A stretch of 11,899 nucleotides of DNA from contig DFBW01000290.1 of assembly GCA_002366775.1 (NCBI GenBank), positions 1 to 11,899 of the forward strand. The letters are read 5' to 3'. Made by a program: the position numbers and the translations under genes. Source of the DNA: Roseovarius sp. UBA3070 (GTDB lineage Bacteria; Pseudomonadota; Alphaproteobacteria; Rhodobacterales; Rhodobacteraceae). The notes under the pieces were generated by a model. The model searched no databases. It worked only from the letters and a program-made list of their open reading frames with translations, and was not told the origin of the DNA. Positions 7,119-11,899 of the stretch are shown here, one piece after another; position 1 is the first letter of the stretch, and each line of letters begins with the position of its first letter.

Positions 7119-7807
7119 GCCTGCGCCCCGAAGAATGGGCCGCCCTCGTGCTGTCCCTCAAGGTTTCGCTCTGGGCGGTCGCGCTCAGCCTGCCGTTGGC
7201 GGTGTTGGTGGCGTATCTTTTGGCCCGGCGCGAGTTCCCCGGCAAAGGTTTGCTGAGCGCAGTCGTGCATGTGCCGCTTGTCTTGCCGCCCGTTGTAACG
7301 GGTTATTTGTTACTGCTGACATTCGGGCGCAACGGGGCTGTCGGTCGCTGGCTTGAGGATACGCTTGGCCTAGTGCTGGCATTCCGTTGGACGGGGGCCG
7401 CGCTGGCGGCGGCAATCATGGGATTTCCTTTGATGGTCAGGGCAATACGCCTCGCAGTTGAAGCGGTCGATCCGCGATTGGAGGAGGCAGCCGCCACTTT
7501 GGGTGCGCCTCCTGTGGCGCGGTTTGTCTTTGTTACCTTGCCGTTGATTTCCCCAGGCATCCTGGCCGGCGCCGTGTTGGGATTTGCCAAGGCGATGGGT
7601 GAATTTGGGGCCACGATCACCTTTGTGGCCAACATTCCCGGCCAGACTCAAACGCTGCCTTCTGCGATCTATGCCTTCCTGCAGGTGCCCGGCGCCGAGA
7701 CCGCAGCGATGCGGCTGGTCATATTGTCATTGGTGGTGGCCATCGGGGCTGTTGTGATATCCGAGTGGTTGTCAAAGCGGGTTGCCGCAAGGATTGGGCG
7801 AACATGA
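7115..7807 (+). CDS. modB: molybdate ABC transporter permease
   Basis: This inner-membrane channel of the molybdate importer works as a homodimer. The 230 residues fit the family length (E. coli ModB 229) and contain about five hydrophobic segments, starting near residues 10-36 and 46-70. The ATPase-coupling EAA loop begins at Glu124 (EEAAATLGA, with Gly130) and ends in TLPLISPGI at about 141-149. The following helix has GFAKAMGEFGATITF, characteristic of ModB. Its ATG overlaps the modA stop by 4 bp, and its own stop overlaps the modC ATG by 4 bp, so all three are likely translated in a coupled way. Confidence 0.97.
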   Translation: MSLRPEEWAALVLSLKVSLWAVALSLPLAVLVAYLLARREFPGKGLLSAVVHVPLVLPPVVTGYLLLLTFGRNGAVGRWLEDTLGLVLAFRWTGAALAAAIMGFPLMVRAIRLAVEAVDPRLEEAAATLGAPPVARFVFVTLPLISPGILAGAVLGFAKAMGEFGATITFVANIPGQTQTLPSAIYAFLQVPGAETAAMRLVILSLVVAIGAVVISEWLSKRVAARIGRT

Positions 7808-8904
7808 AGATGCGCGTTGATCTGACCCAAACATATGGCGATTTCAAGTTGGACGTGGCCTTTGAAACAGGCCCGGGCGTAACGGCGATATTTGGCCCTT
7901 CGGGTTCAGGAAAAACAACTATTATCAAAATGATCGCAGGCCTTGTTCATCCGGATGAGGGCCGTGTTAGCATGGATGAAACCGTGTTGTTGGACAGTTC
8001 TAAGCGGCAATCCGTTGCAGTCCATAAACGCCGCATTGGCTATGTGTTTCAGGATGGTCGGCTGTTTCCGCATCTAAGCGTTGCACGCAACATCCGGTTT
8101 GGCGGGAGATTCACCAAAACACCGGGTGCGACGCCCGAGAGCAGCGTTGTTGAACTGCTCGGCCTTGGGCCATTGATGCACCGTTTGCCCGGTGATTTGT
8201 CCGGAGGAGAGCGCCAACGAGTGGCGCTTGCCCGCGCTCTGCTGTCCTCTCCTCGATTGTTGTTGATGGACGAACCGTTGGCGGCTTTGGATGGGCCGCG
8301 CAAAGATGAGGTGCTGCCCTATCTGGAGGCGCTGCGTGATGAAACCGGCGTGCCGATCCTTTATGTCAGCCATTCGGTAGATGAGGTTGCACGATTGGCC
8401 GAGCATCTGATCCTGCTTCGGGATGGCAAGATTATGCTGTCCGGGCCAACCCATGAATTGCTGAGCAAGCCCGAGGCGCTGCCCTTTGTGGGCGTGCGCG
8501 ATGCCGGGTCTGTCTTGCACGCAACGGTGGTGAAACATGACGCTGACGGTCTGTCACAACTGTCTATATCGGGCGGCACATTGGTGTTGCCGGGTATTGA
8601 TGCCGATGTCGGAGAAACCCTTGTTATCAGGATATTGGCGCAAGATGTTCTTATCTCACTTGAGGAGCCAAAAGGGCTGTCATCCCGCAATATCCTGCCT
8701 GCGATTGTGATGTCTTTGCACAAAGGACATGGGCCCGGAGTGGCCGTTTCTTTGCGGTTGGGCGAGGATACGTTACTGGCGCGCGTCACTGCGCGCGCTG
8801 CGCAGGAGCTGCAATTGCGTCCGGAGTTGTCTTGCTATGCAATCGTCAAGGCCACGACGGTGCCGCGCAGCAGCATTGGACACATCAGAAACAAACCTAT
8901 CTGA
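7804..8904 (+). CDS. modC: molybdate ABC transporter ATP-binding protein
   Basis: ModC is the ATPase that powers molybdate import. From the ATG at 7804, which overlaps the modB stop as ATGA, it is 366 residues. The nucleotide-binding domain shows Walker A GPSGSGKTT (31-39), Q-loop Gln83 in VFQDGRLFPH, the ABC signature LSGGERQRVALARAL (132-146), Walker B LLLMDEPLAALD (152-163) and the switch His190 in YVSHS. All catalytic residues are present. A linker leads to a C-terminal Mop/TOBE domain at about 290-355, which in this family binds oxyanion and can inhibit transport when molybdate is plentiful. The reading frame is also open upstream to 7765 inside modB, but the ATGA overlap marks the start. 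No terminator was seen after the stop. Confidence 0.97.
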   Translation: MKMRVDLTQTYGDFKLDVAFETGPGVTAIFGPSGSGKTTIIKMIAGLVHPDEGRVSMDETVLLDSSKRQSVAVHKRRIGYVFQDGRLFPHLSVARNIRFGGRFTKTPGATPESSVVELLGLGPLMHRLPGDLSGGERQRVALARALLSSPRLLLMDEPLAALDGPRKDEVLPYLEALRDETGVPILYVSHSVDEVARLAEHLILLRDGKIMLSGPTHELLSKPEALPFVGVRDAGSVLHATVVKHDADGLSQLSISGGTLVLPGIDADVGETLVIRILAQDVLISLEEPKGLSSRNILPAIVMSLHKGHGPGVAVSLRLGEDTLLARVTARAAQELQLRPELSCYAIVKATTVPRSSIGHIRNKPI

Positions 8905-8990
8905 TATTCGTCACTCGGTTTTCATGTTTCAACGCGGGGGTTATGAGCAAGCTCTCCGTTTTAGTTGTACATACCGAACATTTTTTGAGC

Positions 8991-8999
8991 TTATCCACA
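8991..8999 (+). promoter_or_regulatory. perfect DnaA box 1
   Basis: TTATCCACA matches the 9-bp consensus TTATNCACA bound by the replication initiator DnaA. It shares an 11-bp identity (CTTATCCACAG) with the second box, in the same orientation, 131 bp downstream. Binding and function here are inferred only from the match. Confidence 0.5.
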
Positions 9000-9121
9000 G
9001 ATACATCGCAGGCGCAGAAACTGGACGATGATCGACAGAAAAATGCGCTGAAGGCTCCTCGGCCTCATTTGATGCTTACACTTTGTTAAGGAACTGTCTG
9101 ATCCTAAGCGATAATAGTGAC

Positions 9122-9130
9122 TTATCCACA
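9122..9130 (+). promoter_or_regulatory. perfect DnaA box 2
   Basis: This is a second TTATCCACA, in the same orientation as the first, within the same non-coding gap and about 120 bp before the permease start. A two-mismatch candidate also lies near 8966 on the other strand, but is too weak to count. Confidence 0.5.
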
Positions 9131-9186
9131 GGTTTACCCCTTGGCTGTGGTCGCGCTGATCCCGTAAGTACCGCAGCAATGCCCGA

Positions 9187-9215
9187 TTGACCTAGCTTTG
9201 CTCACTGATTACTGA
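9187..9215 (+). promoter_or_regulatory. fbpB: candidate promoter for the iron permease
   Basis: TTGACC at 9187-9192 matches five of six bases of the -35 consensus. At a 17-bp spacing lies TACTGA (9210-9215), a poor -10, as is common in alphaproteobacteria. Transcription would then start at about 9222, some 28 nt before the ATG, inside the iron-box-like element. Confidence 0.35.
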
Positions 9216-9228
9216 TTAAAAACCTCAG
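9212..9228. promoter_or_regulatory. iron-box-like element (CTGA-N9-TCAG)
   Basis: The site fits TGA-N9-TCA, the IRO motif described for the iron-sulfur regulator RirA in rhizobia and related alphaproteobacteria, with one further matching base on each side. It overlaps the candidate -10 and start point of the ferric iron permease gene, the position expected of a repressor site. The assignment is an inference from motif and context. Confidence 0.35.
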
Positions 9229-9249
9229 ACAAAGAAGTAACCGGTCCTC

Positions 9250-10872
9250 ATGACAGAACGCCTGCTTTCCTTCTCGGCCTGGTTGGCTGTGGCGATTTGC
9301 GTTGTGCCGATCATTGCGGCGGCTGTATCGGCGCTCTCGGGTGATCTTGAAACCTGGAGCAAAATCTTGTCTTCAGTCCTGCCACGCTATGCGATGAATA
9401 CGCTGGTTCTTGTGATGATCGTCGGAGTTTCGGCTGCTGTGATCGGGTCGGTCACGGCCTGGCTGGTGACAGTTTATCAATTCCCCGGCAAGCGCGTGCT
9501 TGAGGTGGCCTTGGCCCTGCCGTTGGCCTTTCCGGCCTATGTGCTGGCGTATGCCTATACCTATTTGCTGGATCATCCGGGCCCGGTACAAACCTTGCTG
9601 CGCACGGTGATGGATTGGGGGCCGCGCGAGTATTGGTTCCCGGAAATCCGCTCGCTCGGGGGGGCGGCGGCGATGCTGACGATTGTGCTTTATCCTTATG
9701 TCTATTTGCTGGCGCGGGCCTCTTTCAAACAACAAAGCGCCAATGCCTTTTTGGTGGCGCGCACCTTGGGGCGTTCACCCTTCAGCGCGTTTTGGCGCGT
9801 GTCCCTGCCGATGGCACGCCCGGCAATCGCGGGGGGGGCCTTGCTGGCGGTGATGGAGACCATCTCAGACTATGGCACTGTTGCATTTTTCAATGTGCAG
9901 ACCTTTGCAACTGGTATCTACCAAAGCTGGTTTTCGCTGGGTGATCGCCCGGCGGCTGCACAGCTTTCGTTATGTTTGCTGAGCTTTGCATTGCTGCTGG
10001 CCGGGTTGGAACGTGCGCAGCGTGGCAAGGTGAAAACCGCGGGCAAAGGTGTACGTTTTGAACAAGTTGAACGGCCTCAGTTGACGGGCATCGCCGGTTG
10101 GGGGGCAACACTGGTTTGCCTGCTGCCGGTCATGCTGGGGTTCATCATTCCGGTCATGATGCTGGGCTGGATGGCGATCGGATCTGGCCAGAGCATTCTG
10201 GACCCTCGGTATCTGGACCTGATGCGCAATTCGGGACTGCTGGCCGGTATTGCGGCAGGCGTCACGGTTCTCGGAGCGATTGCAATCGGGTATCGGGCAC
10301 GAATGCGCCCGGGCAAATCCTCGCGTTGGATGGTGATTGCCGCCGGGCTTGGCTATGCGGTGCCCGGTGGGGTGATTGCCGTGGGGCTGATGATGCCGAT
10401 GGCGGCGTTGGACAATGCGATTGACGCGGTGATGGAGGCGCAGTTTGGCATCAACACGGGCCTTTTGATCACCGGATCAATCTGGCTGATGGTGCTGGCA
10501 TATATGGTGCGCTTCATGGCGGCGGCCCTCAACGCATATGACAGTGGTATGGCCACGGTGCCGGGGCATTATGATGCCATTGCACGCTCACTTGGCAAAT
10601 CAGGCCCAAAGGTCTTGTGGTTGGTGCATCTGCCTGTGGCCCGCACCAGCGTTTTGACGGCGCTGTTGATCGTCTTTGTAGATGTGATGAAAGAGTTGCC
10701 AGCCACGTTGATCCTGCATCCGTTCAACTTTTCAACATTGGCGGTACAGGCGCATCGCTTGGCCTCGGATGAACGGCTGTATGAAGCGGCGGTGCCGTCA
10801 CTGACGCTTGTGGCGTTTGGGTTGTTGCCGGTGGCATTGTTGCTGCGCTCCATTGGACGGGGCAGGGTATAA
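9250..10872 (+). CDS. fbpB: FbpB-type ferric iron ABC transporter permease
   Basis: This double-length permease of 540 residues has two fused halves, so one chain forms the whole inner-membrane channel. Each half has about six hydrophobic segments and its own ATPase-contact EAA-like loop: ARTLGRSPFSAFWRVSLP at about 170-187 and ARSLGKSGPKVLWLVHLP at about 445-462. The segment VMKELPATLILHPFNFSTLA at 479-498, followed by HRLASDERLYEAAVPSL, is the hallmark of the FbpB/AfuB/SfuB group that imports Fe(III) delivered by a periplasmic binding protein. ThiP (thiamine) has a similar two-half layout, but its gene normally sits with thiB and thiQ. No binding protein or ATPase for it lies in the window; those must be elsewhere. 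The ATG at 9250 has only a weak ribosome site. A strong terminator follows 21 bp after the stop. Confidence 0.92.
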   Translation: MTERLLSFSAWLAVAICVVPIIAAAVSALSGDLETWSKILSSVLPRYAMNTLVLVMIVGVSAAVIGSVTAWLVTVYQFPGKRVLEVALALPLAFPAYVLAYAYTYLLDHPGPVQTLLRTVMDWGPREYWFPEIRSLGGAAAMLTIVLYPYVYLLARASFKQQSANAFLVARTLGRSPFSAFWRVSLPMARPAIAGGALLAVMETISDYGTVAFFNVQTFATGIYQSWFSLGDRPAAAQLSLCLLSFALLLAGLERAQRGKVKTAGKGVRFEQVERPQLTGIAGWGATLVCLLPVMLGFIIPVMMLGWMAIGSGQSILDPRYLDLMRNSGLLAGIAAGVTVLGAIAIGYRARMRPGKSSRWMVIAAGLGYAVPGGVIAVGLMMPMAALDNAIDAVMEAQFGINTGLLITGSIWLMVLAYMVRFMAAALNAYDSGMATVPGHYDAIARSLGKSGPKVLWLVHLPVARTSVLTALLIVFVDVMKELPATLILHPFNFSTLAVQAHRLASDERLYEAAVPSLTLVAFGLLPVALLLRSIGRGRV

Positions 10873-10893
10873 AAGGCTGATTTCAAATGACGA

Positions 10894-10920
10894 AAAGGGC
10901 GCCCAAACAAGGCGCCCTTT
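10894..10920. terminator. bidirectional intrinsic terminator
   Basis: AAAGGGCGCC (10894-10903) and GGCGCCCTTT (10911-10920) form a perfect 10-bp stem with a 7-nt loop. T-tracts follow on both strands (TTTGGTAATTT on +, CCCTTTTCG on -). It lies between the convergent fbpB-like gene and cpaB and can end both transcripts. Confidence 0.9.
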
Positions 10921-10943
10921 GGTAATTTCTGCTGGTCGATCGC

Positions 10944-11813
10944 TTAGTTCGTGCAGGGGATTTTGCTTTCCACAACCTCGCCACCACGGTTGGTGCGGAT
11001 CGTGCAAACCTTATCGGCCTCTTTCACGGCGGCCACTTCGGCGGCGGCCAATCCCAACAAACGATGCTGATCAACTTCGATGATTTCGGCGACAGTATCA
11101 TCCATCACACCAACCAGCGACAAGGACAAACGCCCGGTTGCCTGGGCCTGTGCCAATGCTGCCACCTGTTGTGGTTTGGCCGATACGGTCACGGTGCGGG
11201 CCACTCTGGCCCCCGAAACATCACCATTGGCTTTTTGGTCCACGGCGATCAGTTTGACGCCAGTTTCGATCAGCTTGGTCACATTGCCGGTTGAATTGGC
11301 TTCGGTGCGCACGTTTTCACCGCCCACTCGGCCTGTCCAATATACATCGACATGATCACCAGGGCGCAAGAAGCCCGACACACCGCTTGAGACATCAACC
11401 TTGATCGCAAAGGCACGCATACCGCGCTCAAGTTTCGAGGTCAGGCCAGCTTCTTCACCGGGGCCGGTGACTTTGATTGCCAGCACGGGTTCAAATTTCT
11501 CCATGGCCCGCAGAACACTGCGCGGCTCATCTTCGCCTTCCGGCCACAGATCTTCTTCGGTCAGGAAGTGACCCGCAGGCAAATAACGCTTGGGATAACT
11601 GATGACGGCAGCATCCTTTTTCATCAAAGGCTGACCGTATTTCAACGGGCGTGTAGCCACATAAATGTCCACCACTTCAATTACAGGCGAACGCTGCGAG
11701 CGCTCTTTTGCCAATTCGCTCTGGTAGCCCTCAATATAGCTTTTTGCCATGTAAACGGCAAAACCGGCCAGCCCAAGACCCAGTACCAGCACAAGTCCAA
11801 ACACCAGTCGCAT
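10944..11813 (-). CDS. cpaB: Flp pilus assembly protein CpaB
   Basis: CpaB (RcpC) is a periplasmic, inner-membrane-anchored part of the tad/cpa apparatus that builds Flp pili for surface adhesion. From the ATG at 11813 it is 289 residues. The frame is open to 11849, but AAAGGA at 11820-11825 lies 6 nt before 11813, and the protein then begins directly with its membrane anchor (residues 3-23), so the two upstream ATGs are unlikely. A SAF-type domain occupies about 48-112 (VDIYVATRPLKYGQPLMKKD, then YLPAGHFLTEEDL), followed by the RcpC/CpaB region with ERGMRAFAIKVDVSSGVSGF (129-148) and LRPGDHVDVYWTGR (149-162). Two cysteines, 270 and 287, near the C-terminus could form a disulfide in the periplasm. 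The pilin, secretin CpaC and ATPases are not in the window. In known cpa loci cpaC follows cpaB, but here a terminator lies 24 bp after the cpaB stop and an FbpB gene converges, so cpaB is separated from the rest on this side. Confidence 0.93.
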   Translation of the reverse strand: MRLVFGLVLVLGLGLAGFAVYMAKSYIEGYQSELAKERSQRSPVIEVVDIYVATRPLKYGQPLMKKDAAVISYPKRYLPAGHFLTEEDLWPEGEDEPRSVLRAMEKFEPVLAIKVTGPGEEAGLTSKLERGMRAFAIKVDVSSGVSGFLRPGDHVDVYWTGRVGGENVRTEANSTGNVTKLIETGVKLIAVDQKANGDVSGARVARTVTVSAKPQQVAALAQAQATGRLSLSLVGVMDDTVAEIIEVDQHRLLGLAAAEVAAVKEADKVCTIRTNRGGEVVESKIPCTN

Positions 11814-11819
11814 GGGTTT

Positions 11820-11825
11820 TCCTTT
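11820..11825 (-). promoter_or_regulatory. ribosome binding site that decides the cpaB start
   Basis: AAAGGA on the minus strand with a 6-nt spacer selects the ATG at 11813. The in-frame ATGs at 11840 and 11849 have no comparable site. Confidence 0.75.
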
Positions 11826-11842
11826 CGGGTTTCTGCTCATGA

Positions 11843-11858
11843 CGCGCATTGTTGCGCG
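11843..11858. other. small hairpin upstream of cpaB
   Basis: CGCGCA and TGCGCG form a perfect 6-bp GC-rich stem with a TTGT loop, about 30 nt upstream of the cpaB ATG. It may be a leader structure or chance; there is no T-run. Confidence 0.3.
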
Positions 11859-11899
11859 GTATTATTTGTTTTGATCGCACATGATTGTGGCGAAATAGG

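Larger units (their letters stand above)
8905..9249. other. 345-bp intergenic region between modC and the iron permease
   Basis: No recognisable gene lies here. It contains two perfect DnaA boxes (8991-8999 and 9122-9130), a 14-bp tandem repeat of ACTGATT (9204-9217), a candidate promoter and an iron-box-like element next to the downstream start. A 48-codon frame at 8943-9089 is present but not convincing. There is no terminator hairpin after modC. The region is visibly less GC-rich than its neighbours. Confidence 0.6.

Noticed and set aside
8943..9089. A 48-codon frame in the modC-permease gap, with a G-rich stretch just before its ATG
   Set aside because: The product is unrecognisable and of low complexity toward its end, the G-run is only 2-3 nt from the ATG, and the frame runs through a DnaA box; chance is more likely.
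8905..9249. The gap as the chromosomal replication origin
   Set aside because: Only two perfect boxes are visible and none of the usual origin neighbours (hemE, parAB, mnmE/mnmG, dnaA, dnaN) is present; kept only as a DnaA-box finding.

Overview
The window reads as ordinary core chromosome of an alphaproteobacterium, most likely a member of the Rhodobacterales (Roseobacter group). The evidence is protein-level: an EcsC-family protein, the lysC-ptsP pair, a DUF1178 protein, compact modABC genes, a 540-residue FbpB-type iron permease and a CpaB pilus protein all resemble that group. The coding sequence is dense and fairly GC-rich, and every long reading frame is intact. I see no insertion sequences, tRNA, rRNA, CRISPR array, phage genes or toxin-antitoxin pair.

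Layout, left to right. (1) Positions 3-761, + strand: the 3' part of an EcsC-family gene, converging on ptsP with 13 bp between the stop codons. (2) Positions 775-6169, all on the - strand and so read from right to left: a NUDIX hydrolase, a DUF1178 protein, a C-factor-like short-chain dehydrogenase closely coupled to it, aspartate kinase (lysC), and the GAF-containing PTS enzyme I of the nitrogen branch (ptsP). (3) Positions 6357-8904, + strand: modA-modB-modC, an ABC importer for molybdate with ATGA overlaps at both junctions, divergent from the NUDIX gene. (4) Positions 8905-9249: a 345-bp gap holding two perfect 9-bp DnaA boxes, a plausible -35 element and a TGA-N9-TCA iron-box-like element just before the next gene. 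(5) Positions 9250-10872: an FbpB-type ferric iron permease with no binding protein or ATPase gene beside it. (6) A strong two-way terminator at 10894-10920 separates it from (7) cpaB, on the - strand, probably an early gene of a tad/cpa (Flp pilus) locus beyond the right edge.

Functional links: lysC makes the first intermediate of the aspartate amino-acid family, and ptsP starts the PEP-to-EIIA(Ntr) phosphorelay that senses nitrogen and carbon status. ModA captures molybdate, ModB is the channel and ModC the motor. The FbpB-like protein is the channel half of an iron importer whose other parts must lie elsewhere.

I found no clear new multi-gene system. The points most worth a second look are non-coding: the paired DnaA boxes in the gap before the iron permease, the candidate iron-responsive box in front of it, a palindrome before the DUF1178 gene, and an imperfect hairpin that straddles the convergent stop codons of the EcsC gene and ptsP.
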